From Pseudonocardia sp. HH130629-09 (GTDB lineage: Bacteria > Actinomycetota > Actinomycetes > Mycobacteriales > Pseudonocardiaceae): a stretch of 64,000 nucleotides of DNA. Below are positions 42,697 through 53,688 of the stretch, piece by piece. The position numbers were made by a program, and so were the translations under genes. Below the pieces are notes generated by a model, which was not told the origin of the DNA, did no database searches, and was given only the letters and a program-made list of their open reading frames with translations. Numbering within the stretch: position 1 is the first letter of the stretch; the number at the start of each line of letters is the position of its first letter. The stretch spans positions 4,402,001 through 4,466,000 of the forward strand of contig NZ_CP011868.1 in assembly GCF_001294645.1 (NCBI RefSeq), read 5' to 3'.

Positions 42697-44400
42697 TCAC
42701 TTGAGGGTGATCGTGTCGAACGTCGGGTCCTCGGAGAAGTCCATGTTCACGTTGCCGAACTTCTCGGTGTTGACCAGGCGGGACTGCTGGCGGAACCAGA
42801 GCGGGATCAGCGCGAGGTCGTCGCCGATGGCGATCTTCTCGGCCCGCTTGTAGAGGTCGTTGCGGGCCGCCTCGTCCTGGGTCTGCGCGGCCTGCGCGAG
42901 CAGCGTGTCGAACTCCGGCTTGGAGTAGCGGCCGCGGTTGTCGCCCTGGGCCGGCTCGCTCGGCGAGGTGGCACCGATCGACTGGGTGGCCAGCAGCGGG
43001 AACAGGTAGTTGCCCGGGGTCGGGTAGTCCGCGCTCCACGCCGCGCGCCAGAGGCCGGAGGCCTCGGGCTGCTGCTCGTTGTCGAGCAGGTCACGGAACG
43101 GCACACCGGTGTAGGTGACCTTCAGCCCGAGGTTCTGCTCGAGCTGCTGCTTGACCGCCGCGGTCCACTCCTCGTGACCGGCACCGGTGTTGTACTGCAG
43201 TTTCACCTCGGTGCCGGGGGTGAGACCGGCCTGCTGCGCGAGCCGCTTCGCCTCGTCCGGGTTGTAGGTGCACGCGGTGCAGACGCCCGGGGTGTAGGCG
43301 TCCGGGAAGTTCGGCGGGATGAGCGCGTCTGCCGGCGAGGTCGAGTTCTGCAGCACGCCCTGCACGATCGCGTTGCGGTCGATCGCCATCGAGACGGCCT
43401 TGCGGGCGTCCGCGCTGTTCAGCGGCTTGGTGGTGACCGAGACCAGCAGGTAGTTGTTGCCGTTGGTCTTCTTGTTCAGCCACTTGCCCTGGGGCTCGTA
43501 GGTCGACTTGGCCTGGTTCAGGACCGGGGTGGGCATGCGCGCCCAGTCGAACTGGCCGTTCTGGAAGCCGTTGTACTCGGCGGTCACGCCGCCGCCCTCA
43601 CCGGACGGGACGATGGTGATCTCGACGGCGTCGAGGTTCGCCTTGGTCCCCGCGGTGTAGGCGTCGTTGCGGACCAGCCGGATGCCGCGGTCGTGCTGCC
43701 AGGGGCCGTCCATCTTGAACGGGCCGTTGCCGACCGGCAGGTCGTTGTAGCTCTTGTTGTCCGCCGCGCCCGCGGTCGAGAGGACCGGGCTCAGCGCCGG
43801 GTGGTAGGTCCGCAGCTCGAACTCGCAGTCGGGCTTGGACAGCGTGACCTTGAGCTGGTTCGGGTTCGTCGCGTCCACGCCGGACAGCGCGTTGGCGGTC
43901 CCGGCCTGGATCTGGTCGTAACCCTGGACCTCGTCCAGGTGGTACGAGACCTCCGACGCCGAGGCCTTGGCCGCGGTGCGCTCCCAGCCCCGCTTGAACG
44001 AGGTGGAGTTCAGCGCCTCGCCGTTGGAGAACTTCTGGTCCGGCTTGAGGTCGAACACCCACTGCGTGCAGTTCTGGTTGGGTGTCCACTTGGAGGCCAC
44101 GCCGTCGTAGACGTCACCGTTGGGCTTGACCCGGATCAGGCCCGTGAACAGCGCCCGGTTCACGAGGGTGCCCTCGGACTCCTGGGTGTTGTACGGGTCG
44201 ATCGCGGTCGGCTCGGTGATCGCCAGCCGGAACGTGCCGCCCGGCTTGCCGGGCACCTCCGGCTGGTCAGGGGTCTCCTCGAACCCGGCGGCGGTGTTGC
44301 CGCTGCCCCCCGTGTTGCTCTGCTGGCTGCAGCCGGTGAGGACGAGCCCCACGACCGCGGTCAGGGCGATGGCCGAGGCGGCCGCCCTTCTTCCCCTCAT
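42697..44400 (-). CDS. dppA: Peptide ABC transporter substrate-binding lipoprotein, DppA/OppA type
   Basis: A 567-aa extracellular binding lipoprotein. The signal peptide ends with the lipobox LVLTGCSQQ (Cys about residue 24), then a low-complexity linker. The SBP_bac_5 core has LAITEPTAIDPYN, FDLKPDQKFSNGEALNSTSF and DLPVGNGPFKMDGPW. C-terminal NLGLKVTYTGVPFRDLL and WSADYPTPGNYLFPLL are typical. It binds peptides and hands them to DppBC; a long 5' region (317 bp) precedes it. Sequence after the core ends at DTITLK. Confidence 0.92.
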   Translation of the reverse strand: MRGRRAAASAIALTAVVGLVLTGCSQQSNTGGSGNTAAGFEETPDQPEVPGKPGGTFRLAITEPTAIDPYNTQESEGTLVNRALFTGLIRVKPNGDVYDGVASKWTPNQNCTQWVFDLKPDQKFSNGEALNSTSFKRGWERTAAKASASEVSYHLDEVQGYDQIQAGTANALSGVDATNPNQLKVTLSKPDCEFELRTYHPALSPVLSTAGAADNKSYNDLPVGNGPFKMDGPWQHDRGIRLVRNDAYTAGTKANLDAVEITIVPSGEGGGVTAEYNGFQNGQFDWARMPTPVLNQAKSTYEPQGKWLNKKTNGNNYLLVSVTTKPLNSADARKAVSMAIDRNAIVQGVLQNSTSPADALIPPNFPDAYTPGVCTACTYNPDEAKRLAQQAGLTPGTEVKLQYNTGAGHEEWTAAVKQQLEQNLGLKVTYTGVPFRDLLDNEQQPEASGLWRAAWSADYPTPGNYLFPLLATQSIGATSPSEPAQGDNRGRYSKPEFDTLLAQAAQTQDEAARNDLYKRAEKIAIGDDLALIPLWFRQQSRLVNTEKFGNVNMDFSEDPTFDTITLK

Positions 44401-44717
44401 CTGCCGTGCCTCTCGAGATGTCGTGGGTGCACGCCGTTGTCGCACCCGTCCGGGACGCGACGGACCACCGGATGTGTGCCGGGCCCGTCGGGAGGCACGC
44501 TAGGAATCGCGGCCCTCCAGCAGCGATTCCGACGCCGATCGTGGCGGAACGGTGACCATTGAACGACGTAACGGGCTCGCAGCCGACCCGGACAGTAACA
44601 ACGGGACCGTTGCGTCGCACAGCCCTCGATGCATGCCGAAACACAGTTGGTACTTACGTACCACTCGCCGTCACCGTGCAGCAGCGGAGTGCGTCCGAAC
44701 GGACGCGTCCGTCGGTG
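44401..44717. other. Upstream region of the dpp operon
   Basis: 317 bp between the LpqW-like stop and dppA. I see no gene. It is less GC-rich than its surroundings and holds the inverted repeat TGGTAC-TTAC-GTACCA (44648-44663), a candidate operator or small hairpin. The dpp promoter should lie here, but no convincing -35/-10 pair stands out. Confidence 0.5.
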
Positions 44718-46577
44718 TCAGTTCGGATCGTCGTCGCCGGTCGGGCGCTCGCCCGAGCCCTCCGGCTCGGCCCAGGTCCGGGCGCCCGACATCGGGCCGG
44801 TCGCGATCGGCCCGGGGGTGACCCGGGTGGCCGCGTCGGTCTGCTGGTTGCTGATGACCAGACCCTGCGCCTGGTACAGCGGCAGCGCGGGCAGCTGGCG
44901 CCACAGCACCCGCTCGGCCTCGGCGACAACGGCCGGGTCCGGACTGTCGGCGACCAGCAGCTCGTCGAGCAGCGGCTGCAGCGCGGGGAAGCAGGCCACC
45001 CCCGGCAGCTCGCCGGGCACCGCGTCCGCGGGGCAGCCGTAGTCGGAGTCCAGTCGCGGCCCGATCGCCCCGTAGGCGGCACGGGGGGCGACGAGCACGT
45101 CGACGGCAACCGGGGTCCCGGAGTCGGGGGAACCGGACGTCGTCGGGGAGGCGGTCGTCGTGGTCGGGGCCGCCGGGGGCGTGGTGACCGGTGCGGCGCT
45201 GCCGCCGGGGACCGGGCCCGCGCCCGGGGCGGGAGTGGTGGTCGGGGTCGGTGTCGTCGGGGCGACGCTCGGGTCGGTCAGCAGGTCCGGTGCCGACGGG
45301 GCGACGATCGTGGCGCCGATGCCACCGGCCTTGAGCTGCTCGGCCACGACGCGGGCGACGTCCACGTCCTCTGTCCGCTCGGCCCCGGCGCCGATGACCA
45401 CGCCGAGCGGGCGCCCGCCGAGGGTCCACCGGCCGTCCTGACCACGGACGTAGCCCGCCTCGGTGAACGCGGCCGCGGCCGCGGCCGCATCGGGCCGGCC
45501 GGGGGCACCGGCGGGGGCGGTCGGCGCGTAGCCGGGGTCCGACGGCGCGGCGCCGAAGGCGTTCACGGCCACGGCGTCGGGGTTGACGCGCTCGCGGATC
45601 GCGTCGCGGTCCAGCAGCGCCGCGATGCCCTCGCGGACCCGGGGGTCGGCCAGCGGGCCGTCGGTGGTGCGGAACTCCAGCTGTTCGACGGCCGGGCGCG
45701 GCCCGCGCTGCACCGTCGGCGGCTTGGGCCCCCGGGTCAGGACGTCGAGGGCCTGGGTGATCTCCGGCCGGGCGTCGGGCAGGGCGAGGTCGACGCCCTG
45801 GCTCTCCAGCGCCGTCGGCAGGGAGTTCGCCGGGATGCGGCGCAGGATGATCTCGTCGACGACCGCGGCGGTCGCCCAGTACGGATCGCTGCGGGCGAGC
45901 AGGACCTCGCCGCGGAGACGGTCGACCTGCATCAGCCGGAACGGGCCCCCCGAGGCGGGCACGCCGCCCGCGAACGGGGCCGTCCAGCCGCCCGGCGCGT
46001 CCTTGAGCAGGTGCGCGGGGAGCAGGTTGGTGAACAGCTCCCGCCAGTGCGGGTAGGGCTCGCGGAACACGACGTCGACGGCCTTGCCCGCGGCACGCGA
46101 GCGCACGTCGGTGATCTCGCGGTAGCCCGCGGCGCCGATCGTGTTGGGCCGGCTGCGCATCTGCTGCCAGAGGTAGACGAAGTCCTCGGCGGCGATCGGG
46201 GCGCCGGTGGACCATCCGGCGTCGCGGTTGAGCTCGTAGCTGACGGTGAACGGGCTCTGCGAGGTGACCGTCGCGGACGTGGCGACGGTCGTGTCGAGCT
46301 GCGGGACGCCGCGGTCGTCGGGCCGGAACACCGACGGCAGCGTCATCGACGCGATCGCCGTGGTGACCGCCGACTGGTCCGACCGCAGGTGCGGGTTGAA
46401 CCCGGGTCCGAGATCGTCGACGCCGACCACCAGCCGGGTGGGGGCGGTGACCGGCTCGGTCGGGCGGTTCGTCTCCGGCGGGGGTGCCGGCTGCGGGTCC
46501 GCCGCGCAGCCCGTCAGCGCCAGCAGGGCGACCAGCAGGAGCGCCGGGAGCGCCGGGAAGCGTCGACGTGCTCTCAC
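44718..46577 (-). CDS. LpqW-like substrate-binding-type lipoprotein
   Basis: A 619-aa SBP_bac_5-fold lipoprotein. Signal peptide FPALPALLLVALLALTGCAA with lipobox Cys at about residue 22, then an ABC solute-binding core (VVGVDDLGPGFNPHLRSDQ, FTVSYELNRDAGWSTGAPI). A Thr/Pro-rich low-complexity linker (about 430-480) interrupts the C lobe. Adjacent to and downstream of typA, as lpqW (Rv1166) is in M. tuberculosis, where it modulates lipomannan/phosphatidylinositol mannoside balance rather than transport. No transporter genes follow it. GTG at 46577 is preceded by GATACT 6 bp upstream. Confidence 0.82.
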   Translation of the reverse strand: MRARRRFPALPALLLVALLALTGCAADPQPAPPPETNRPTEPVTAPTRLVVGVDDLGPGFNPHLRSDQSAVTTAIASMTLPSVFRPDDRGVPQLDTTVATSATVTSQSPFTVSYELNRDAGWSTGAPIAAEDFVYLWQQMRSRPNTIGAAGYREITDVRSRAAGKAVDVVFREPYPHWRELFTNLLPAHLLKDAPGGWTAPFAGGVPASGGPFRLMQVDRLRGEVLLARSDPYWATAAVVDEIILRRIPANSLPTALESQGVDLALPDARPEITQALDVLTRGPKPPTVQRGPRPAVEQLEFRTTDGPLADPRVREGIAALLDRDAIRERVNPDAVAVNAFGAAPSDPGYAPTAPAGAPGRPDAAAAAAAFTEAGYVRGQDGRWTLGGRPLGVVIGAGAERTEDVDVARVVAEQLKAGGIGATIVAPSAPDLLTDPSVAPTTPTPTTTPAPGAGPVPGGSAAPVTTPPAAPTTTTASPTTSGSPDSGTPVAVDVLVAPRAAYGAIGPRLDSDYGCPADAVPGELPGVACFPALQPLLDELLVADSPDPAVVAEAERVLWRQLPALPLYQAQGLVISNQQTDAATRVTPGPIATGPMSGARTWAEPEGSGERPTGDDDPN

Positions 46578-46635
46578 GTCCGCAGTATCCCCACCGGGGC
46601 GGGCACGCCCGCCGGACGGGGTCCGGCGGGCGTCT

Positions 46636-46704
46636 CCGCTCTGCTCACCGATACGCGGCGGGACTGTGCGTCGGTGAGGCTTTGCTCTGCTCACCGATAC
46701 GCGA
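46636..46704. repeat. Clustered copies of the dispersed repeat downstream of typA
   Basis: Two direct copies of GCTCTGCTCACCGATACGC (46638-46656 and 46684-46702) 46 bp apart. Between them TGTGCGTCGGTGAG (46665-46678) is an inverted copy with a 2-base deletion, able to form a short hairpin with the first. Lies between the typA stop (46730) and the LpqW-like start. No ORF. Confidence 0.72.
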
Positions 46705-46729
46705 CACCGCAGCGCACGGGCCGTACGGC

Positions 46730-48685
<1,956 letters not shown>

Positions 48686-48749
48686 ACCTCAACGGTATCC
48701 GCTGCAAGTCCTTCACCACGCCCCGGGCGCAGGTTAGCCTGACCTCATC

Positions 48750-48899
48750 ATGGGCAAGGTCAAGAAGAAGTGCTGCCGGTCCAAGCCGAAGCGGTGCAAG
48801 AGCTGTCCGGTCGTCGCGCTGCGGTTGCGCAAGGCGGGTGCCGACGATCTGAGCGGCAAGGCACTCACGCGCGCGATCAAGATCGCGCGTATCTACTGA
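48750..48899 (+). CDS. Cys-rich basic small protein, conserved next to typA
   Basis: A 49-aa protein too short for most gene finders, starting MGKVKKKCCRS with CxxC-like CKSC (Cys at residues 8, 9, 16, 19) and a basic C terminus (RAIKIARIY). The four Cys suggest a zinc knuckle. TAGCCT at 48735-48740 lies 9 bp before the ATG, indicating a leaderless transcript divergent from typA. Similar small proteins occur next to typA in other actinobacteria, to my recollection; function unknown. The following 255 bp to the next gene show no other feature. Confidence 0.6.
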   Translation: MGKVKKKCCRSKPKRCKSCPVVALRLRKAGADDLSGKALTRAIKIARIY

Positions 48900-49154
48900 A
48901 CGGACGTATGACCCGCTGACCTGCGACGACGTCGCGGTCCGGGTTGCGTGCGCACCGCCGGTCAGGTAATGCGTCGGAAGGTCGGTCGACGTGGTCCGGC
49001 AGGTCCGGGCCTTCGTGCGCCCGGGCCCCGGGCCGGCCTTCGTGACCACCCCGTGGGCCGTGACGACGTGTCCGGCACCCGGACCCGACATGGCCGGAAT
49101 CACAGTCGTCCGGGCGGCCCGACGACCCTGTGTGTGATGGGGTTCGCCGGTCGT

Positions 49155-50150
49155 TCACCCCGCGGCCCGCCCCGCGGCACCGCCGGGGCCGGCCGGGTGC
49201 CCGGTGACGGCCTCGTGGAGGCGCGCCAGGAGCTCCTCGGGGCACCGGAGCTCAGCCGGTTCGACGACGAGTGTCCGCCACCCGTGCCGGCGCAGCACGG
49301 CCCGGCGCCACGCGGATCCGCAGCCGTCGGCGCCCGTTCCGGCGTCGACCGGGTCGTGCACCTCGACGGCCAGCCGGGCCGCGGGGAACGCGAGGTCGAG
49401 CAGTACCCCGGCCACGGTGACGTCGGTGCGCCAGGCCTGCACCCCCCGGGCGGCGAGCAACGCCCGCAGCCCGTGCCGGGCACGGACGGCGATCCGGCGC
49501 GACGCCCCGGCCAGCATCCGGCCGACCACGCCCGAGCCGTGCGCCCCGAGGTTGCGCGAGTGCGCCTCGACCAGCTCGGCCACACCGACCGAGCCCGTGC
49601 CGAGGACGTGGTCGAGCAGCGCGTCCCCGGGCACCGCCGGGTCGGCCGCACCGTCCAGCACCGCGGCCGCCGGCCGGGCGACGACGACCCCGTCGTGGGT
49701 GGTGACGTCGAGCGGGTCCAGGTCGCGGCGCCGGACGAGGACCCCCGCACGCGAGCGCGGCGCCCGCCGGCGCGGCACGGTGACCGTGACGACCGCCGGA
49801 GCACCGGGCAGCAGCCCCCACCACCAGGCCGCGGCTGCCCCGGTCAGCACGGCGTCCTCCCCCGCCCAGAGCACGGCGGCTCGGACCCGGGACCGCTCGC
49901 TCGGCCGGTGGGCGGCGTGCCGGTAGACACGGGGGTGCACGGGGATCCAGCGCCGGGCGGCCAGCCTGCGGTCGACCTGGTCGGTGGACAGGCCGTGGGC
50001 GAGCGCCTGGGCCCGGGTGACCAGGCCGTCCTGCGCGGCGAACAGTCGGGCGAGCGGGTCGGCGCCACGCGCGGTCCGGGAGCGGCGGACCGCCCCGTGC
50101 GCAGCGGTCGGGAGGGCGGACGGGAGGGGCGCGGCGGCGTTCCGGTTCAT
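49155..50150 (-). CDS. AbiEi-like winged-helix / DUF559 nuclease-fold protein
   Basis: A 331-aa protein of the type annotated as type IV toxin-antitoxin AbiEi-like. The N-terminal winged helix (about 30-80: ALAHGLSTDQVDRRLAARRW, YRHAAHRPSERSRVRAAVLW) resembles AbiEi; the C-terminal half (about 255-320) has DUF559-type strands LDLAFPAARLAVEVHDPVD followed by a WRRAVLRRHGWRTLVV helix-strand, the Vsr-like PD-(D/E)xK fold. No cognate toxin gene is near, so it is most likely a solitary member of this large actinobacterial family. Confidence 0.72.
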   Translation of the reverse strand: MNRNAAAPLPSALPTAAHGAVRRSRTARGADPLARLFAAQDGLVTRAQALAHGLSTDQVDRRLAARRWIPVHPRVYRHAAHRPSERSRVRAAVLWAGEDAVLTGAAAAWWWGLLPGAPAVVTVTVPRRRAPRSRAGVLVRRRDLDPLDVTTHDGVVVARPAAAVLDGAADPAVPGDALLDHVLGTGSVGVAELVEAHSRNLGAHGSGVVGRMLAGASRRIAVRARHGLRALLAARGVQAWRTDVTVAGVLLDLAFPAARLAVEVHDPVDAGTGADGCGSAWRRAVLRRHGWRTLVVEPAELRCPEELLARLHEAVTGHPAGPGGAAGRAAG

Positions 50151-50229
50151 GTGGCTTGGACGACGCCCGACCCGGATCGGTTCCACCGGATCCGGCGGTG
50201 ATCGTCGTTCCGGCACCGGGGACCGCGCA

Positions 50230-51057
50230 TCAGGTCCGCAGCAGCTCCACCAGCTCGGCGACGACGGCCCGGTCGGCGTCGAGCCAGCCCAGGGTCGCCA
50301 CCTCGCGGCGCCCCACCCAGCGCAGCGCCCGGTGCTCGCGGGCCTCCGGCTCCGGGGAGCCGGGCTCCAGCCGGGCGGTGTGGATCTGCAGCACACGTCG
50401 CCCGAGCGGCAGGTCGGTGCCCAGCCGCTCCCCGACCACCACCCGCGCACCCAGCTCCTCGGCGCACTCCCTGACCAGGGCCCGGGGCCCACTCTCGCCG
50501 TCCTCGACGCCGCCGCCGGGCAGCTCCCAGCGGCCGGCCAGTTCGGCCGGGTAGGAACGCTGGGCGACGAGCAGCCTGCCGTCCCGGACGATCGCCGCCC
50601 CGACGACCACCCCGGCCCGGCCCAGCTCCGCGACCCGCTCGGCGAGCACCTCGCGGCGGGCCCGGAGCAGGCGCGCACCGAACCGGCGCAGCACCGGGTC
50701 GGAGATCCGGCCGAGCACACCGAGGGGCGGCTGCCAGGTGAGCTCGTCGCGGACATGGCTGCCACCCCCGGCGGCGGCCACGACCAGGGTCGAGTGCCGC
50801 AGCACCGCCGCGGGACCCCCCGCCAGCTCCGACCACACCCCACCGGCGCCGGCGCGGGTGATCCGTGTCCGGCAGGCGAGGAACCCGCCGGGCAGCGCGA
50901 CCCGGACCTCGTCCCCGGCCACGAGCAGCGCCGACGGCGCGGTGAACCGGGCTCCCACCCGCGCGACCGCGCGGGCCGACGGGGCCGATTCGCGCAGCAC
51001 CCCCGCGACGAGTCGGGGCGGTCCGTCCGCGTGATGGTCCAGGCTCAGCACCGGCAC
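50230..51057 (-). CDS. SRPBCC-Nudix fusion hydrolase
   Basis: A 275-aa two-domain protein. The N half (1-140) has the SRPBCC pattern ending HVRDELTWQPPLGVLG and a long C-terminal helix (RFGARLLRARREVLAERV). The C half (145-275) is a Nudix domain with the box at 182-203 (GGxxxxx...RExxEExG, visible as RECAEELGA). Nudix activity of the MutT type is plausible. The fusion is unusual; a lipid-binding or ligand-binding domain may place or regulate the hydrolase. It stands alone between divergent genes. Confidence 0.78.
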   Translation of the reverse strand: MPVLSLDHHADGPPRLVAGVLRESAPSARAVARVGARFTAPSALLVAGDEVRVALPGGFLACRTRITRAGAGGVWSELAGGPAAVLRHSTLVVAAAGGGSHVRDELTWQPPLGVLGRISDPVLRRFGARLLRARREVLAERVAELGRAGVVVGAAIVRDGRLLVAQRSYPAELAGRWELPGGGVEDGESGPRALVRECAEELGARVVVGERLGTDLPLGRRVLQIHTARLEPGSPEPEAREHRALRWVGRREVATLGWLDADRAVVAELVELLRT

Positions 51058-51185
51058 GCCGTCGATCCTCGCAGCCGGTCCCGCAGCCGCCCGGGGCGGC
51101 CGATCGCCGGCCCCGCACCCGGCCGGAGTGGCCGAACTCGGCGAAAACGGCCCGCTCGCGCCGCCGCACGGTCACGCTGGGTGCC

Positions 51186-52181
51186 GTGTACCCGACGTCC
51201 GCTCCCCTCGACCCTCCCGAGCCGCCCTCGGCGCCGCGCCCACCGGCGGTGCGCGCGATCGGCCTGTCCCGCGGTTTCGGCGCGGTGCGCGCGGTCGACG
51301 GGGTGGACCTGGATGTGCCGATGGGCGCGGTCCTCGGGCTGCTCGGCCCCAACGGGGCGGGCAAGACGACGCTGATGCGGATGCTGCTCGGGCTCCTCGC
51401 CCCCAGCGACGGCGAGGTCGAGCTGCTCGGACGGCGGCTGCCGCACCGCGCGTCGGAGGTGTTGCCGCACGTCGGCGCCCTGGTCGACGCGCCCGCGCTG
51501 CACCCGCACCGCACCGGTCGGCAGAACCTGCTGCGGGCCGCGGCCGCCGAGCCGCTGCTGGACTCGGCGCGGATCCCGGCCGCCGTCGACGCCGTGCTGC
51601 GCCGGGTCGGGCTCGCCGAGGCGGCCGACCGCCGCGCCGGCGAGTACTCCTCCGGGATGCGCCGCCGCCTCGGGCTGGCGGTGCCGCTGCTGACCCGGCG
51701 GCGCCTCGTCGTCCTCGACGAGCCGACCGACGGGCTCGACCCGGCGGGCACCCGGGAGGTGCGCCGGCTGATCGCGGAGATGAACGCCGCGGGCGCGACG
51801 GTGATCGTCAGCTCGCACCTGCTCGGGGAGATCGAGGCGACCTGCAGCCACGTCGCGGTGCTCCGGGCCGGGCGGCTGCTGTGCGCGGGCCCGCTCGACG
51901 AGCTGGTCGACTCGGGCCCGTCGGCGCTGGTGGTGACGACGCCGGACGGCGAGCGCGCCGTCGCGGCCCTGCTGGCCCGGGGCATCGACGCCGAGCAGGG
52001 AACCCGGGACCGGGTGTTCGTGCCGGCCGGGCCCGCCACGCCGGACGTCGTCGCGACGCTGGTGCACGCGGGTGTCGCCGTGCACGGGGTGACGCGGCCC
52101 GCGGCCCGGCTGGAGGAGTTCTTCGCCCGGCTCACCGAGGAACCGGCCCCGACGGGTGCCGGGTTCGGGGCGGGGCGGTGA
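51186..52181 (+). CDS. ABC exporter ATPase
   Basis: A 331-aa single-ATPase protein. Walker A GPNGAGKTTLMRMLLG (about 59-74), Q-loop around HVGALVDAPAL, signature YSSGMRRRLGLA and Walker B LVVLDEPTDGLDPAGT; HLLGEIEATCSHVAV switch region. It is coupled to the permease by a GTGA stop/start overlap. The C-terminal extension (LVVTTPDGERAVAALLARG onward) is the common regulatory tail of drug and antibiotic exporters. Cargo unknown. Confidence 0.92.
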   Translation: MYPTSAPLDPPEPPSAPRPPAVRAIGLSRGFGAVRAVDGVDLDVPMGAVLGLLGPNGAGKTTLMRMLLGLLAPSDGEVELLGRRLPHRASEVLPHVGALVDAPALHPHRTGRQNLLRAAAAEPLLDSARIPAAVDAVLRRVGLAEAADRRAGEYSSGMRRRLGLAVPLLTRRRLVVLDEPTDGLDPAGTREVRRLIAEMNAAGATVIVSSHLLGEIEATCSHVAVLRAGRLLCAGPLDELVDSGPSALVVTTPDGERAVAALLARGIDAEQGTRDRVFVPAGPATPDVVATLVHAGVAVHGVTRPAARLEEFFARLTEEPAPTGAGFGAGR

Positions 52182-53212
52182 GCGCGATCGTGCGTCCCGA
52201 GCACACCTGGGGCGCCCCGGACGCCCGCCCCGGCGACGACTGGGCCGCCGCACCCCACGGCTCCCCCGGCGCCGTCCCGGGCGACCCGGCGGTCGCTCCC
52301 GCGCCGCGCGACCGGGTCGGCGGCTCCCCGGCGACGACCGGGGCCCGGGCGGTCGTCCCCCACGGGGCGGCCTACTCGCAGGCACCGGCACGGCCGCGGT
52401 CCGCCGGCTCCCCCCGCCCACGCTCCGGGCCGAGGACCGGTCGCCCGGCGAGCCGCCCCACCGCGGCCCCCTTCGGCCGGCTGCTCCGCTCGGAGCTGGA
52501 ACTCGCACTGCTCCGTCCGCGCACCGCGGTCGTCCTCGCGTCGGCGGCGCTCGTCCCACTGCTGGCGACGATCGCGCTGGCCACCGACAACGGCCGGCTG
52601 TCCTTCGCGCTCGGGACCCTGACGGTCGCGCTGTCCGAGCCTGCGGCGTTCGCGCTCGGGATGCCCGTCGTGTTCGTGGCGGCCGACGCGTTCGCCGCGG
52701 AGCGGGCCCGCGGCACCCTCGACGCTTTGCGGCTCTCCCCCGTCGGCCCGGGACGGCTGCTCGGGCTCAAGGCCGCCGCGGTCGCGGTGACCTCGCTGCT
52801 CGCCGCGACGACGACGGTCGTCTCCGCCCTGGTCGGCGGCGGGCTCGCCCTGGGCGCGGGCCCGTTCGGGGTGGGGGACACCCTGCTCCGCGCGGTGGTG
52901 CTCACCGGCTGGGCCGCCGCGCAGCTGTGCGGGCTCGGGATGCTCCTGCTGGCGATGTCGGCGCTGGTCCGGCGGCCCGCCGGGGTCGTCGCGACCGGTC
53001 TGGCCGCGCTGACCGTCGCTCCGCTGGCGACGGTGCTGTGGGAGCCGGTCGCGCCGGTCCTGCCGTCCGGACTCTGGCACGAGGTCCTGGCCGGGATCCT
53101 CGCGGTGCCCGCCGACCCGTCGGCGCTGTGGGCGACCACGGTGCGGGCGGCCGGCTTCGCCGTCGCCGGGGCGGGGGTCGTGGTGTTCGCCCTGACCCGC
53201 CGCGACGGCTGA
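52178..53212 (+). CDS. ABC exporter permease with disordered N terminus
   Basis: A 344-aa protein starting at GTG 52178 inside the ATPase stop. The first about 100 residues are Pro/Gly/Arg-rich and disordered. Six hydrophobic segments follow (TAVVLASAALVPLLATIALA; PVVFVAADAFAAERARGTLD marks the ABC2 loop; GLGMLLLAMSALVRRPAGVV). It would form a dimer with two copies of the ATPase. No substrate evidence. Confidence 0.88.
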   Translation: MSAIVRPEHTWGAPDARPGDDWAAAPHGSPGAVPGDPAVAPAPRDRVGGSPATTGARAVVPHGAAYSQAPARPRSAGSPRPRSGPRTGRPASRPTAAPFGRLLRSELELALLRPRTAVVLASAALVPLLATIALATDNGRLSFALGTLTVALSEPAAFALGMPVVFVAADAFAAERARGTLDALRLSPVGPGRLLGLKAAAVAVTSLLAATTTVVSALVGGGLALGAGPFGVGDTLLRAVVLTGWAAAQLCGLGMLLLAMSALVRRPAGVVATGLAALTVAPLATVLWEPVAPVLPSGLWHEVLAGILAVPADPSALWATTVRAAGFAVAGAGVVVFALTRRDG

Positions 53213-53279
53213 GCGCTCCGGGACGATCCGGAAACCCCTCCATCGCGACGGAGTGCACCGTCTGCGCCACGATGGGCCG

Positions 53280-53579
53280 ATGCCCACCCCGACGCTGACC
53301 GACGCCGAGATCGCCGACGCCCTGCAGAAGCTGCCCGGTTGGGACCGCGACGGCGACTCGATCGTCCGCACCGCCACCCTGCCCGACTTCGAGTCCGCGA
53401 TCGCGGTGGTGGACCGGGTCGCCGAGGACGCCGAGGCCGCCGACCACCACCCCGACATCGACATCCGCTACGCCACGCTGACCTTCCGGCTGTCGACGCA
53501 CTCCGAGGGCGGACTGACCGCGAAGGACGTCGACCTCGCCGCACAGATCTCCGACCGTCTCAGCACCGCCGGCGGCTGA
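53280..53579 (+). CDS. 4a-hydroxytetrahydrobiopterin dehydratase (pterin carbinolamine dehydratase)
   Basis: A 99-aa PCD/DCoH protein. LPGWDRDGDSIVRTATLPDF begins the core, and the catalytic motif AADHHPDIDIRYATLTFRLS gives the HHP signature and Tyr. It recycles the cofactor of aromatic amino acid hydroxylases; none is in the window. ATG at 53280 is the usual start (MPTPTLTDAEI). Confidence 0.92.
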   Translation: MPTPTLTDAEIADALQKLPGWDRDGDSIVRTATLPDFESAIAVVDRVAEDAEAADHHPDIDIRYATLTFRLSTHSEGGLTAKDVDLAAQISDRLSTAGG

Positions 53580-53688
53580 ACCCACGGCCGGGCCGGGCCA
53601 CGTACCGCTCCCCCACCGCGACGCCCCCCGGCGCAGCACCCCGACGCGGCGCCCGACCGCCGAGCCACCGGACGCGGACGGGCGCGGC

